From the NCBI GenBank assembly GCA_015689745.1, contig WVSO01000003.1, positions 1 through 64,000 of the forward strand: a stretch of DNA of 64,000 bases. The letters are read 5' to 3'. Below, one piece after another: positions 1-9,067 of this stretch. Under the pieces are notes generated by a model. The model saw nothing but the letters and a program-made list of their open reading frames with translations. It searched no databases and was not told where the DNA came from. The stretch comes from Rhodobacterales bacterium HKCCSP123 (GTDB taxonomy: Bacteria; Pseudomonadota; Alphaproteobacteria; Rhodobacterales; Rhodobacteraceae). Position 1 is the stretch's first letter, and each line of letters opens with the position of its first letter. A program made the position numbers and the translations under genes.

Positions 1-1
1 G

Positions 2-727
2 CCCTCGCGGCCCGGACGCATGGGCGGCGAGGCGCGGGTCGACCTGGTGGCGACGCTGCGCGCGGCGGCCCCCTGGCAGCCGATGCGCCGCAAGGCCGCC
101 GACGATCATGACCGGCTGCATATCCGCATGTCCGACATCCGCCTGCGCCAGTTCGAGGAAACCTCGGACCGAGCGATCATCTTCGTGGTCGATGCCTCCG
201 GCTCTGCTGCGCTGGCCCGCCTCGGCGAGGCGAAAGGCGCGATCGAGCTGTTGCTGGGCGAAGCCTATGCCCGCCGCGACCATGTCGCGCTCGTGGCCTT
301 CCGCGGCGACGGGGCCGAGGTTCTGCTGCCGCCCACGCGTTCGCTGGTGCAGACGAAGCGCCGCCTCGCGCAGCTTCCCGGCGGGGGCGGCACACCGCTT
401 GCCGCCGGTCTGAGGGCCGCGCTGGAGCTGGCGCTGCTGGCGCAAGGCAAGGGGATGACCCCCTCGGTCGCGCTCCTGACCGACGGGCGCGCCAACGTGG
501 ACCTCAGCGGTACGGCCGACCGCGCGCAGGCCGGCGAGGATGCGACGGCAATGGCCCGCGCGATCCGGGCGCGCGGGTGGCCGGGGCTGGTGATCGACAC
601 GGGGCTTCGCCCGACCCGCGGCCTCGATGCGTTGGCGCGCGAGATGGGCGCGCCCTACCTGCCGTTGCCGCGCGCGGATGCCAGGTCGCTCTCGGCGGCG
701 GTGGATGCGTCGCTGACCCCGGCATGA
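2..727 (+). CDS. bchD: Magnesium chelatase subunit D, C-terminal part (5' end outside window)
   Basis: This is the C-terminal part of the BchD subunit of magnesium chelatase, which with BchI and BchH inserts Mg2+ into protoporphyrin IX, the first committed step of bacteriochlorophyll synthesis. The reading frame is open from base 2, so the AAA-like N-terminal domain lies to the left of the window. What remains is a von Willebrand A (integrin I) domain: VVDASGS is the MIDAS metal site and LLTDGRANV closes the fold. The preceding RPGRMGG and LRAAAPWQ stretch is typical of the BchD linker. The stop overlaps the bchO start in an ATGA, so the two are probably translated together. bchI is expected just upstream. 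Confidence 0.95.
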   Translation, partial: PSRPGRMGGEARVDLVATLRAAAPWQPMRRKAADDHDRLHIRMSDIRLRQFEETSDRAIIFVVDASGSAALARLGEAKGAIELLLGEAYARRDHVALVAFRGDGAEVLLPPTRSLVQTKRRLAQLPGGGGTPLAAGLRAALELALLAQGKGMTPSVALLTDGRANVDLSGTADRAQAGEDATAMARAIRARGWPGLVIDTGLRPTRGLDALAREMGAPYLPLPRADARSLSAAVDASLTPA

Positions 728-1590
728 GCGCCGAGCTGCCGCCAGAGGACTGGCCCTGTCGCGGGGCAAGCCGGATCGTGGCGGCAAGGCCGCATCGCTG
801 GCATGTCCAGGTGACCGGCAAGGGCCCCGACATCCTTCTGCTTCACGGCGCGGGCGCCTCGGCGCACAGCTGGGCGCCATTGATCCCGTTCCTCGCCGAA
901 GATCACCGCGTCATCGCGCTCGACCTGCCCGGCCACGGCTGGACGCGTAGCCCCAGGGGGCGGGCGCGGCTGGGCGACGTGGCCGCCGATATCGCCGCGC
1001 TCTGCGAACAGGAGGGGTGGGCGCCACGTGTCGTGATCGGGCACTCCGCGGGGGGCGCGGTCAGTCTCGAACTGGCGCGTCAGGGTCGAATAAGGCCCGA
1101 CCGGCTGGTCGTCGTGAACGGCGCGTTGGAGAACTTTCGCGGGGCTGCCGGGTGGCTCTTTCCGATCATGGCCAAGATGCTCGCCCTGAACCCCTTCACC
1201 GGGCTTCTCATCAGCCAGGGCGGCCGCTCGGAGCAGCAGGTCCGCAGGGTCCTTGCAAGCGCCGGTACAGAGTTGAGCGACGAGGGGCTTTCGCGCTACG
1301 CGCGCCTGATCCAGCGCCGCGCCCATGTGGACGGGACGCTGGCGATGATGGCGCAATGGTCGCTCGACGAGCTGAACCGCGCGCTGCCCACGATTACGAC
1401 GCCGACGCTTTTCATCCATGGCGAACGCGACGGCGCTGTCGCCCTGCGGGTGGCCGAACGCGCCGCGCAGGCGATGCCGAACGCCCGGCTCATCGCGCTG
1501 CCCGGTGTCGGGCATATCGCGCATGAGGAAGTGCCCGGGCGCGTGGCCGACGAGATCCTCCGTTTCGCCGCGACGGCCGGGGCGGAATGA
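724..1590 (+). CDS. bchO: Alpha/beta hydrolase BchO, Mg-chelatase accessory protein
   Basis: This 288-residue alpha/beta-hydrolase-fold protein is the BchO found beside bchID in purple bacteria. It is assumed to assist magnesium chelation, but its reaction is not established. LLLHGAGAS near the N-terminus is the oxyanion region, VIGHSAGG carries the nucleophile serine, and GVGHIAHEE near the C-terminus supplies the histidine. The ATG at 724 was chosen because it forms an ATGA overlap with the bchD stop and gives the usual family length; the frame is open further upstream but only inside bchD. A hairpin follows the stop. Confidence 0.92.
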   Translation: MSAELPPEDWPCRGASRIVAARPHRWHVQVTGKGPDILLLHGAGASAHSWAPLIPFLAEDHRVIALDLPGHGWTRSPRGRARLGDVAADIAALCEQEGWAPRVVIGHSAGGAVSLELARQGRIRPDRLVVVNGALENFRGAAGWLFPIMAKMLALNPFTGLLISQGGRSEQQVRRVLASAGTELSDEGLSRYARLIQRRAHVDGTLAMMAQWSLDELNRALPTITTPTLFIHGERDGAVALRVAERAAQAMPNARLIALPGVGHIAHEEVPGRVADEILRFAATAGAE

Positions 1591-1592
1591 CA

Positions 1593-1617
1593 AAGGGCGC
1601 CCCGACGGGACGCCCTT
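1593..1617. terminator. Hairpin terminator between convergent bchO and cycA
   Basis: AAGGGCG (1593-1599) and CGCCCTT (1611-1617) pair, with further GC pairing inside the loop. It sits between the stop of bchO (+) and the stop of cycA (-) and can serve both strands. The flanking T-tract is short, so its efficiency is uncertain. Confidence 0.6.
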
Positions 1618-1649
1618 CGTGATCTTGTGCCGTCAGGTTGCCCCGCTGG

Positions 1650-2093
1650 TCACTCGGCCGCGAGCGATGCCAGGTAGGCGTAGAGGTTGACTGCGTCTTC
1701 CTCGGAACGGACGCGGAACGACATTGCGCCACGCGCGGAGTTGTCGCCCGAGGCCTCACGGATGTAGGCGGTCGGGTCCTGGACGTAGGCGACGAAGCTT
1801 TCCTCGGTGATGAGGACGCCGGCCTCATTCAGGGCCTGCATGCCCGGCGACCAGCGGAAATCATCGCCGGTGCCCCAGGCTTCGCCCGCGATCCCGTACA
1901 GGTTCGGGCCGGTGCGGCCGTTGCGGCCGGCCAGGATCTCACCAGCCTCGTTCTCGACGACGTGGCAGGCTACGCACTGGCGGAATGCGGCTTCACCTGC
2001 CGCGGCGTCGCCGGAAGCGGCATGGGCGTCTGCCATGGCCATCGGCGCGGAAAGAAGCGTCATTGCCGCAGCAAGCACGATTTTGCGACTCAT
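1650..2093 (-). CDS. cycA: Periplasmic c-type cytochrome, cytochrome c2 family
   Basis: This is a small soluble monohaem cytochrome c of 147 residues. An N-terminal signal peptide (about residues 1-22, ending in AMA) exports it to the periplasm. The haem site is CVACH at 40-44, followed by GRTGPNLYG as in class I cytochromes c2, and a GAMSF segment near the C-terminus holds the likely methionine ligand. The family carries electrons from cytochrome bc1 to the photosynthetic reaction centre. Its position next to hemA at the PGC edge is the usual one in Rhodobacterales. Assignment to cytochrome c2 rather than a related c-type paralogue is by context and motif. Confidence 0.85.
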   Translation of the reverse strand: MSRKIVLAAAMTLLSAPMAMADAHAASGDAAAGEAAFRQCVACHVVENEAGEILAGRNGRTGPNLYGIAGEAWGTGDDFRWSPGMQALNEAGVLITEESFVAYVQDPTAYIREASGDNSARGAMSFRVRSEEDAVNLYAYLASLAAE

Positions 2094-2172
2094 CAGGTAG
2101 TCTCCCTTCAGATTGGTCCCGTGCGCGTTAAACTATGTCGCAGCGGAAAGAATCCAGTCATTTTTCACAAAT

Positions 2173-3384
2173 TCACGCGACTGCGTGGGCAATCGCGCAT
2201 TGCTTCCACAGGGTCTTGAGCGCCAGCACGAGGTATTCGATATCCTCGTCCGTGTGCAGCGGGCCGGGGGTGAAGCGCAGGCGCTCCGTCCCCTTGGGCA
2301 CCGTCGGATAGTTGATCGGCTGCACGTAGATGCCGAACTGCTCCATCAGGATATCACTGAGCATCCGGCACTTGACCGGGTCCTTCACCATCACGGGGAT
2401 GATGTGCGAGGGATTGTTCTCGTGGGGGATGCCCTCGGCGTCGAGCCTTGCGCGAAGCCGCGCGACCTGCCGCTTCTGCATGTCGCGCTCGTAGGAAGAC
2501 TGCTTCAGATGCCGGATCGAGGCGGTGGCGGCGGCGGCCACGGCGGGCGGCAGGGCGGTTGTGAAGATGAAACCGCTGGCGAAGCTGCGGATGAAATCGA
2601 CAAGCGCGTGCGACCCGGTGATGTAGCCGCCGACGACGCCATAGGCCTTGCCCAGCGTTCCCTCGATCAGGGTGATGCGGTCCATCAGCCCCTCGCGCTC
2701 GGCCACGCCGCCGCCGCGGGGGCCGTACATGCCGACGGCATGAACCTCGTCGATATAGGTCATCGCGCCGTGCTTCTCGGCGACCTCGACGATCTCCCTG
2801 ATGGGAGCGATGTCACCATCCATCGAGTAGACGGACTCGAACGCCACGATCTTGGTCGCGTTGGCCGGCAGGGCGGCCAGCTTGCGGTCGAGGTCTTCGG
2901 GGTCGTTGTGCTTCCAGATCACCTTCTGGCAGCGCGCGTGGCGGATGCCCTCGATCATCGAGGCATGGTTCAGCTCGTCCGACAGGATCACCGCGTTGGG
3001 CAGGCGGCTGCCCAGCGTCGAAAGCGCCGCCCAGTTCGAGACGTAGCCGGAGGTGAAGAGGAGTGCCGCCTCCTTGCCGTGAAGGTCGGCCAGCTCCGCC
3101 TCGAGCTGCTTGTGGTGCCAGGCGTTGCCCGAGATGTTGCGCGTCCCGCCCGCGCCGGTGCCGCAATCCTGCACGGTGTTGACCATCGCCTCGATCACCT
3201 TGGGGTGCTGGCCCATGCCGAGGTAATCGTTCGAGCACCAGACCGTGACCTCGTCCTGGCCGTGGGAATGGTTCTTCACCCGGGGAAACTGCCCGCAGGC
3301 GCGCTCAAGTTCGGCGAAGATGCGATAATTGCCCTCTTCCTTCAGTTGATCGAGCTGGGCTTGAAACAGCTTGTCAAAGTTCAT
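2173..3384 (-). CDS. hemA: 5-aminolevulinate synthase
   Basis: This 403-residue PLP enzyme condenses glycine with succinyl-CoA to 5-aminolevulinate, the entry to haem and bacteriochlorophyll in alphaproteobacteria (Shemin route). Visible family motifs are [21 protein letters not shown], the TSGYVSNWA segment and EGTLGKAYG, whose lysine binds PLP. The frame is open upstream into puhE, but the ATG at 3384 begins the conserved MNFDKLF and overlaps the puhE stop by 4 nt. The length is close to the family norm (about 400-410). It lies at the end of the long bchF-to-hemA transcription unit, tying tetrapyrrole supply to photosystem synthesis. Confidence 0.97.
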   Translation of the reverse strand: MNFDKLFQAQLDQLKEEGNYRIFAELERACGQFPRVKNHSHGQDEVTVWCSNDYLGMGQHPKVIEAMVNTVQDCGTGAGGTRNISGNAWHHKQLEAELADLHGKEAALLFTSGYVSNWAALSTLGSRLPNAVILSDELNHASMIEGIRHARCQKVIWKHNDPEDLDRKLAALPANATKIVAFESVYSMDGDIAPIREIVEVAEKHGAMTYIDEVHAVGMYGPRGGGVAEREGLMDRITLIEGTLGKAYGVVGGYITGSHALVDFIRSFASGFIFTTALPPAVAAAATASIRHLKQSSYERDMQKRQVARLRARLDAEGIPHENNPSHIIPVMVKDPVKCRMLSDILMEQFGIYVQPINYPTVPKGTERLRFTPGPLHTDEDIEYLVLALKTLWKQCAIAHAVA

Positions 3385-4196
3385 CGGGCTTCCTCGCTTG
3401 GCAGTATGGCTTGGGTGTTGGGCACGGGACGCGCAGGGAGCATCCAGCGCCAGAGTTTCTCGTCGGGGAGCGGAAGCACCATGAACCAGTGCTCCAGCAG
3501 GGCCAGCGCGGTCAGGGCGCCCAGAAGGGCATATCCGACGGCGTCGGCCGGGGTTTCGGCGGCAAAGACATGGCCGAGCCAGTAGGCGGCGGCGACGCTG
3601 AGGCCGGTGATCGAGATCGGGAAGAGCCAGTTCATCCGCGCGGTGCGGAAATGGCTCGGCAGGTGGTTCAGGTGCTCGGGGATGAACTCCACGTTGATCT
3701 TGCGGACCCCGAGATAGAGGTTGAGCTTGGCCGAGATGCGCGCGGCGAAGAGGACGGCAAAGGTCCACATGCCGAACTGGTTCGCGGCGCCGTAGCTTGC
3801 GCCGATCATCGCCAGCAGCGTGAAGGCCAGCAGCATCTCGTGATAGGCGATCGTGCCCCAGGCCCGGATGAACCGTTCCCATTCGCGGACACCGTCCTTG
3901 AGCGGCTGTCGCACCGGGCCGGTGATGACACCGGTCAGGAACGCCAGCTCGATCCAGCCCCAGAGCGCCAGGGCCGCGAGAAAGGCGATGTAGACCCCCG
4001 CCACGCTGTCATTCGACAGCGTGTCGATGAAGCCCACGCCGCCGAGGACGAGGAAGGGGAGGTTCCAGAGCACCGCCCAGAGGCGGGCCTTGGCCCCTTC
4101 CTTGTCCGCGCGCCGCACCGCAACAAGGATCGCCCCGGTGGAGAACCACCAGAGGAACAGGGCCACGAGGGCCGCGATCCAGGGCGAGTGCAGCAT
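3381..4196 (-). CDS. puhE: PuhE, photosynthetic complex assembly membrane protein
   Basis: This 271-residue integral membrane protein has roughly seven or eight hydrophobic segments, starting with a helix at about residues 8-27. It matches PuhE (DUF3623 family), encoded with puhA-C in purple bacteria. Work in Rhodobacter links it to reaction-centre and LH1 assembly and modulation of bacteriochlorophyll production; its biochemistry is unknown. [10 protein letters not shown] and [13 protein letters not shown] are recognisable family segments. Its ATG shares a base with the acsF stop (TGATG), and its stop overlaps the hemA start. Confidence 0.9.
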   Translation of the reverse strand: MLHSPWIAALVALFLWWFSTGAILVAVRRADKEGAKARLWAVLWNLPFLVLGGVGFIDTLSNDSVAGVYIAFLAALALWGWIELAFLTGVITGPVRQPLKDGVREWERFIRAWGTIAYHEMLLAFTLLAMIGASYGAANQFGMWTFAVLFAARISAKLNLYLGVRKINVEFIPEHLNHLPSHFRTARMNWLFPISITGLSVAAAYWLGHVFAAETPADAVGYALLGALTALALLEHWFMVLPLPDEKLWRWMLPARPVPNTQAILPSEEAR

Positions 4197-5311
4197 CAGT
4201 AGGCAGGCTCCAGCCGGGTCGAGACGGGAACGTCATGCTTGACGGCGGGGATGGTGTAGAGCCCCACGAAAGCCGTCGCGGCCCGCGCCATGGCGCCCAG
4301 GCGCTTGAAGACGTTGCCGCTTGCCTTGGCCTCGGCCAGGTCGGCGTTGGCCCTTTGCAGCTTCTTCAGCCCCCGCTCCCAGCGCGGGTTGTCGATGTCG
4401 AGCGTCAGCGGGAAGACCTGCTTCGAGATCTCGGAGGTCTTGGTGAAGACCTCGTGCGCGTACCAGTCGGGATCGACGCCGAGGGCGGCGTGGAAGGCCG
4501 GGCGCTGGTGGTCGCGCACGTACATCGTGGAATAGACCGCCGTCAGGAAGAACTTGATCCACAGCTTGTTGGTGAAGCTCTGGGTCAGCTTCGGGTCGGT
4601 CTTCATCAGCAGGGCAAAGGCCTCGCCATGGCTGAACTCGTCGTTGCACCATTCCTTGAACCACTTGAAGATCGGGTGGAACCGATGCTCGGGGTTCTTC
4701 TCGAGGTGCCGGTAGATGGTGATGTAACGGGCGTAGCCGATCTTTTCCGACAGGTAGGTCGCGTAGTAGATGAACTTGGGCCGGAAGTAGGTGTATTTCT
4801 TCTTCTGCGTGAGGAAGCCCAGGTTCACCGCGATCCCCGCCTCGCGCAGGGCGTCGTTGATGAAGCCGGCGTGCCGCGCCTCGTCGCGGGCCATAAGCTG
4901 GAACAGCGTGACGATATCCTCGTTGTTCCCCCGGCGCTTCATCTCCTTGTACAGGACGCAGCCCGAGAATTCGGCGGTGCAGGAGGACACGAGGAAGTCG
5001 ATGAACTCGGCCTTCAGCCGGGGCTCCATGTTCTCCCAGTCGATGTGGTCCCAGTCCTCGTTCTTCTTGAAATGGCCCTTGTTCGGGTCCGATTTCATCT
5101 GTGCGATCAGCGTGTCCCAATCCTCGCGGACGGAAGAGACGTCGATCGCGTCCAGCTCGTCGAAATCGGTGGTGTAGAAGCGCGGCGTCAGCAGCGTGTT
5201 CTGCATGGCGAGCGCGGTCGCGCCCTCGCTGTCGACGATGCCCTGGTGGTTCGATGCGGCCAGCGCCTCTTCGACGGTGGCGGCATCGGCGGAATGGGTC
5301 AGGTCCTTCAT
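4196..5311 (-). CDS. acsF: Oxygen-dependent Mg-protoporphyrin IX monomethyl ester cyclase AcsF
   Basis: This 371-residue diiron oxygenase forms the isocyclic E ring, converting Mg-protoporphyrin IX monomethyl ester to divinyl protochlorophyllide with O2. The iron-binding helices are seen in RDEARHAGF and CNDEFSHGEAF. LLTPRFYTTDF near the N-terminus is characteristic of the family. It is the only cyclase in the window; the anaerobic radical-SAM BchE is not here. The gene directly upstream, bciE, overlaps it by 4 nt and encodes the small protein that alphaproteobacterial AcsF needs. The set suggests bacteriochlorophyll synthesis under oxic conditions. Confidence 0.97.
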   Translation of the reverse strand: MKDLTHSADAATVEEALAASNHQGIVDSEGATALAMQNTLLTPRFYTTDFDELDAIDVSSVREDWDTLIAQMKSDPNKGHFKKNEDWDHIDWENMEPRLKAEFIDFLVSSCTAEFSGCVLYKEMKRRGNNEDIVTLFQLMARDEARHAGFINDALREAGIAVNLGFLTQKKKYTYFRPKFIYYATYLSEKIGYARYITIYRHLEKNPEHRFHPIFKWFKEWCNDEFSHGEAFALLMKTDPKLTQSFTNKLWIKFFLTAVYSTMYVRDHQRPAFHAALGVDPDWYAHEVFTKTSEISKQVFPLTLDIDNPRWERGLKKLQRANADLAEAKASGNVFKRLGAMARAATAFVGLYTIPAVKHDVPVSTRLEPAY

Positions 5312-5604
5312 ACCGAGACCTCCTCGGAGAATGAGAACTCGCAGAGTTCCATGAATTCGAAGTCCCCGGTCATCCGGGTCCAGAGCTGCTCGATCTTCGA
5401 GGCCCGCGAGATACGCGCGATGCGCTCTTCGCGGACGACCTCGCCATAGGGCGCCATCACGGGCGGACCCTGCACCTGCACTTCATCACCGGGGTTGATG
5501 ACGGCCCCGTTCAGGAATTTCACATGCGCATGGAGCGAGTCGAAGCAGTGGCTCACCTCGACCAGGCAGGGCGCGGTTTCAAAGTCTCGGGTCAGTAGTC
5601 CCAT
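5308..5604 (-). CDS. bciE: BciE, small auxiliary subunit of the AcsF cyclase
   Basis: This 98-residue protein lies between puhC and acsF. Position and length match BciE, the auxiliary subunit reported as required by the oxygen-dependent cyclase of Rhodobacter sphaeroides, analogous in role to cyanobacterial Ycf54. There is no signal peptide or membrane segment. The N-terminal half contains SHCFDSLHAHVKFLNGA followed by a small beta-like segment (GDEVQVQGPPV); the C-terminal half is acidic. Its stop overlaps the acsF ATG (ATGA), consistent with equal production of both subunits. The assignment rests on synteny and remembered family features, not on a search. Confidence 0.8.
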   Translation of the reverse strand: MGLLTRDFETAPCLVEVSHCFDSLHAHVKFLNGAVINPGDEVQVQGPPVMAPYGEVVREERIARISRASKIEQLWTRMTGDFEFMELCEFSFSEEVSV

Positions 5605-5607
5605 CGG

Positions 5608-6096
5608 TCATTCCTCCAGCAGGCGGGCGAAGACCCGCTCGTTGTCCGCCCCGAAGCCGAACAGTTCGGCCCGGAAATCGGTCACGTCGTCACGAAGCCC
5701 GATGCGCCCGTCTGAAAAGCGCACAAGCCGGATGGGCTCCGATGCATGGAGGCCGACGGCCCCCCTCTCCCGCTCCAGCACGCGGTAGATGCCGGCGACA
5801 AAGCCGCCTTCGGTGGGTCCGAGCGTGGCGATCACGGTCCCGTCCTCGGCGAGCACACGGGCCGAGCCGTCCATCTCGCCGAAAATGCGGATCATGCGCT
5901 CCTGCACGACGGGCACCTCCGCCTCGGAGGGCGGCATCGCCTCGAGCGGGCGATCGGTGATCCGTGCATAGGACACGATGATCAGAACGCAGACACAGAG
6001 CACGAACATCGCCCGGACAAGGATGGTCGGCACCATTTCCTTGTCACGCTCGACCAGTTTCTGTTCCGCCTTGGTGTAGCTGCGGGTGTAGGCCAT
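5608..6096 (-). CDS. puhC: PuhC, photosynthetic complex assembly protein
   Basis: This 162-residue protein has one N-terminal transmembrane helix (about residues 25-45, VRAMFVLCVCVLIIVSYARI) and a periplasmic domain of about 115 residues. In Rhodobacter capsulatus PuhC is needed for normal LH1-RC levels, probably at the stage of LH1 assembly. The FGEMDGSARVLAEDGT and GFVAGIYRVLERER segments are typical. It is the fourth gene of the lhaA-puhA-puhB-puhC series, 6 nt from puhB and 3 nt from bciE. Confidence 0.93.
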   Translation of the reverse strand: MAYTRSYTKAEQKLVERDKEMVPTILVRAMFVLCVCVLIIVSYARITDRPLEAMPPSEAEVPVVQERMIRIFGEMDGSARVLAEDGTVIATLGPTEGGFVAGIYRVLERERGAVGLHASEPIRLVRFSDGRIGLRDDVTDFRAELFGFGADNERVFARLLEE

Positions 6097-6102
6097 GACG
6101 CT

Positions 6103-6750
6103 TTACTCCGCTGCGACCGGCCGGGCGGCCGGCACGGTTTCGATGACGGGAACGGAGACCGCCGTCTCGGCCGCTTCGGCCAGGATCGCGGCGACCGTCT
6201 TCGCGTCGGGGATACAACGCAGCGCGGGCTGGGTGTGCTTCATCTTCCACGGGCGCACATGCGGCCATGTCAGGACGTAGGACAGGCGCACGCCGTCATC
6301 CTCGGCCAGTTCCAGCGCGATGGTGCCGGTGCCGTTCCTGCGCAGGCCCAGCTCGGCATTCGCGACCTTCCGGAAGGGGATGTTCAGCGTCATGGTCAGG
6401 GCCGCGCCGATGCGCAGCGCGACGCGCTTGTTGGTGATGGTGTAGACCGTCGCCTTGGCCTGCATCAGCGCGACCATCAGGAGGATCGCGCAGACGATCG
6501 CGCCAAGTGCCAGGAAGAAGGACGCGGCGGTCGCACTCTCCATCCAGGTCTCGGTGGCCGCACCCGAAACGGTGCGCCAGGCGAAGAGGAAGGCGAAATA
6601 GCCAGCCACCCACCAGAAGCTGAGCGCCTCCTTCGCGAGCTGCCACCAGGACGGCTGCCCCTGCCACAGGATCTCTTCGCCCGTCGGAAGCTCCTCGGGC
6701 AGGCCACGCACCGGCTCGGTGGCGAAGTCATCGTGGTGATCGTGTGGCAT
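6103..6750 (-). CDS. puhB: PuhB, reaction-centre assembly factor
   Basis: This 215-residue membrane protein has a histidine-rich N-terminus (MPHDHHDD), the family motif LPTGEEILWQGQPSWW, two or three hydrophobic segments (about residues 45-62 and 75-97), and a PH-like C-terminal domain beginning near YTITNKRVALRIG. PuhB is a dimeric assembly factor for the reaction centre in Rhodobacter capsulatus. It follows puhA with a hairpin in the 69-nt gap, so puhA and puhB messages may accumulate to different levels. Confidence 0.93.
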   Translation of the reverse strand: MPHDHHDDFATEPVRGLPEELPTGEEILWQGQPSWWQLAKEALSFWWVAGYFAFLFAWRTVSGAATETWMESATAASFFLALGAIVCAILLMVALMQAKATVYTITNKRVALRIGAALTMTLNIPFRKVANAELGLRRNGTGTIALELAEDDGVRLSYVLTWPHVRPWKMKHTQPALRCIPDAKTVAAILAEAAETAVSVPVIETVPAARPVAAE

Positions 6751-6781
6751 CGGTCGTTTCTCCTTGCCTTGGGGTCGTGGA

Positions 6782-6808
6782 CCCGGCGCGTGTCTGAAGC
6801 GCGCCGGG
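6782..6808 (-). promoter_or_regulatory. Intercistronic hairpin between puhA and puhB
   Basis: CCCGGCGCG (6782-6790) and CGCGCCGGG (6800-6808) form a perfect 9-bp GC-rich stem with a 9-nt loop, just after the puhA stop in the transcript. There is no T-tract, so it looks more like an mRNA 3'-end stabiliser or partial attenuator than a full terminator. That role is inferred by analogy with puf intercistronic hairpins. Confidence 0.6.
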
Positions 6809-6819
6809 CTTCTTGCACG

Positions 6820-7605
6820 TCAGAGCAGCGGGTCGATCCGATCCTGCGAGGCATAGAGGATGCCGCCGCCGTAGTAGGCGGAGATCTTCTCTTCCTCGAG
6901 GAGCGTGATCTGCGTCGGCGACTTGGTCACCGGCACATTCGCGAAGTGCTTGCCGTAGATGGCGTTGATCTTCACCTTGCTGGGCCAGATCCGGCAGAAC
7001 TGCATCGGCACAAGGCGCGTGCCGCCGCCGTGATCCGCATCAAGCTCGATCTCGAGGTAGCGGACCAGTTGCTCGGGCGCATCGACCCACATGTCGCCGA
7101 TCGTGCCCACCACCTCGCCGTCGCCCGCCTGCACCGGAAGCCCGCGCGGGTCGAACCCGGCAGAGACGCGGAAGGTCTCGGTCTGGCTCATCGGCACGAT
7201 CTTGGCATGGCCGTGTCCGTCAAGCTCGGGGACGTCGCGGCGCGGCACCCAGGCCCCCGGGCCGATGCCGTCGATCATGCCGTCGCCCGTCGGGTCATAG
7301 GGATAGCCGTTGCCCGCCGAGAAGGCGACCTTTTCCATGGCGAGGTCGGTGCGGCGGTGCGCCTCCTCGTTCTCGGGCGAGGGCACGGTCACCTCGCCGC
7401 GGCCGTGCATCAGCCGAAACGTCTTGGGGTTCGGGACCGGGAAGGGGCCCTGGTTCGGAGCGGCCGAACCGTCCTCGTTCTCCAGCGGGTAACCTTCGCG
7501 CATGTTCTCGGTCTGCAGGTAGTAGATCAACAGGGCGAAAAAGATCCAGAACAGCCAGATACTGAGGCTGGCGAGGTCGAAATTGCCGAAAAATGCGTTT
7601 TCCAT
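6820..7605 (-). CDS. puhA: Photosynthetic reaction centre H subunit
   Basis: This 261-residue H subunit of the type II reaction centre has a single N-terminal transmembrane helix (about residues 12-31, [20 protein letters not shown]), followed by [14 protein letters not shown] and a large cytoplasmic beta-barrel domain that covers the quinone sites. [22 protein letters not shown] and [12 protein letters not shown] are diagnostic. The length matches family members. An AGGA ribosome-binding site precedes the ATG. It is transcribed with lhaA upstream and puhB/C downstream, the conserved puh arrangement. Confidence 0.98.
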   Translation of the reverse strand: MENAFFGNFDLASLSIWLFWIFFALLIYYLQTENMREGYPLENEDGSAAPNQGPFPVPNPKTFRLMHGRGEVTVPSPENEEAHRRTDLAMEKVAFSAGNGYPYDPTGDGMIDGIGPGAWVPRRDVPELDGHGHAKIVPMSQTETFRVSAGFDPRGLPVQAGDGEVVGTIGDMWVDAPEQLVRYLEIELDADHGGGTRLVPMQFCRIWPSKVKINAIYGKHFANVPVTKSPTQITLLEEEKISAYYGGGILYASQDRIDPLL

Positions 7606-7633
7606 GGGTAGGTCCTCTCAGGGTTCGGCGGTT

Positions 7634-9067
7634 TCAGGTGGGCAGGTCGGCGAGCCCGAACTTTCCGGCCCCCCCTTCCCTGTTGGTCGTTGCAGTGCGG
7701 ACAAGCGGCCCGAGGGCCACGAGTGTTACGAAAAGAAGCAGGATCTCGACGTGGTAGACGACCGAGTAGCCGGTCGCCGGATCGTTCAGCGCAACGCCAA
7801 GGTGCCCCTGCGTCGCCGCTGCGTTGACGACATCGCGCAGGCCGCCCCCGATCAGCGTGGCAAGCCCCGCGGCGGTCGCCTGCGCGGCGCCCCAGGCGCC
7901 CAGCGCAAGGCCCCGGCCCGCCTTGCCCGCGGGCATGGTCATCGCCGCGGTCAGCGTGGCGACCGAGAAGAGGCCGCCGCCGAAACCGATCAGCATCGCG
8001 CCCGCGAAGAACAGCGGCGTCGAGGCCCACGGGTGCGCGAAGATCACCGCCGAGAAGGCGGCGAGCCCCGCGAGGATGCCGCGCCCGCCCATGCGGAACG
8101 GGTTGATGCCCCCCGCCAGCCATCTGGCGGCAAGGCCGAAGGCCACCAGCGCGCCAACGGCCCAGCTTGCGGTCAGAAGGGTTGTCGCCGACACCGAAAG
8201 CCCGAGGATTTCGCCGCCATAGGGTTCCAGCAGCACGTCCTGCATGTTGAAGGCCATCGTGCCCATGAACACGACCACCAGCAGCCGCCCGGCCACGCCG
8301 CCGCCGACATAATCGGCCCAGGCGTCGCGGAAGCTCGGGGTTTCCTCGGCCTCGCGCTGCGCCTTGGTCATCGGACGCACGGTTTCCTGCTTCCACAGCG
8401 CGATGACGTTCAGGACGACGGTGACGACGGCGGTGCCCTGGATCACCTGGATCAGCTCGATCGCGGTGAACTCCCGCAGCAGGTAGCCGATCACCAGCGC
8501 CGAGCCGCCCATGCCGATCAGGAACATGACGTAAAGCAGCGCCACGACCCGCGGCCGCGTCTCGTCCGTCGCGCGGTCGGCGGCCAGGGCCAGACCCGCC
8601 GTCTGGGTCATGTGCATCCCCAGGCCGGTCATCAGGAAGGCGATGCCGGCCAGAAGCTCACCGGCATAGGGGATGTCGTAGCGCACCTGCGTGACGTCGC
8701 CGCCCAGCACCAGAAGGGCCGCGGGCATGATGGCAAGCCCGCCGAACTGCCAGAGCGTGCCGAACCACAGGTAAGGGATCCGCTTCCAGCCGATCGCGGA
8801 TTTGTAGGTGTCCGATTTGAAGCCCAGCAGCGCGCGGAAGGGCGCGATGAGAACCGGCAGCGCCACCATCGCGGCGACGAGAAAGGCCGGAACCTGCAAC
8901 TCGACGATCATCACGCGGTTGAGCGTGCCCAGAAGCATCACCGCCGCCATACCGACCGAGATCTGGAACAGCGACAGCCGCAAGAGCTGGCCGAGCGGCA
9001 GATCGTCCGACGCGGCATCGGCGAAGGGCAGGTAGGCGACCGAGATGCGCTTGAGCAGGGTCTTCAT
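7634..9067 (-). CDS. lhaA: LhaA, LH1 assembly / bacteriochlorophyll-delivery MFS protein
   Basis: This 477-residue BCD-family (PucC-like) major facilitator protein has about 12 membrane segments. It is the F1696/LhaA protein encoded between bchM and puhA, needed for efficient LH1 assembly in Rhodobacter and thought to hand bacteriochlorophyll to the alpha/beta polypeptides. RLSLFQISVGMAAVMLLGTL and GFKSDTYKSAIGWKR near the N-terminus are family signatures. Its ATG overlaps the bchM stop by 4 nt. A shorter paralogue lies at 21253-22545. Confidence 0.95.
   Translation of the reverse strand: MKTLLKRISVAYLPFADAASDDLPLGQLLRLSLFQISVGMAAVMLLGTLNRVMIVELQVPAFLVAAMVALPVLIAPFRALLGFKSDTYKSAIGWKRIPYLWFGTLWQFGGLAIMPAALLVLGGDVTQVRYDIPYAGELLAGIAFLMTGLGMHMTQTAGLALAADRATDETRPRVVALLYVMFLIGMGGSALVIGYLLREFTAIELIQVIQGTAVVTVVLNVIALWKQETVRPMTKAQREAEETPSFRDAWADYVGGGVAGRLLVVVFMGTMAFNMQDVLLEPYGGEILGLSVSATTLLTASWAVGALVAFGLAARWLAGGINPFRMGGRGILAGLAAFSAVIFAHPWASTPLFFAGAMLIGFGGGLFSVATLTAAMTMPAGKAGRGLALGAWGAAQATAAGLATLIGGGLRDVVNAAATQGHLGVALNDPATGYSVVYHVEILLLFVTLVALGPLVRTATTNREGGAGKFGLADLPT

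Noticed and set aside
5746-7611. 621-codon open frame on the plus strand
   Set aside because: It is antisense to puhC, puhB and puhA and rich in His, Asp and Gly, the usual mirror-frame composition.
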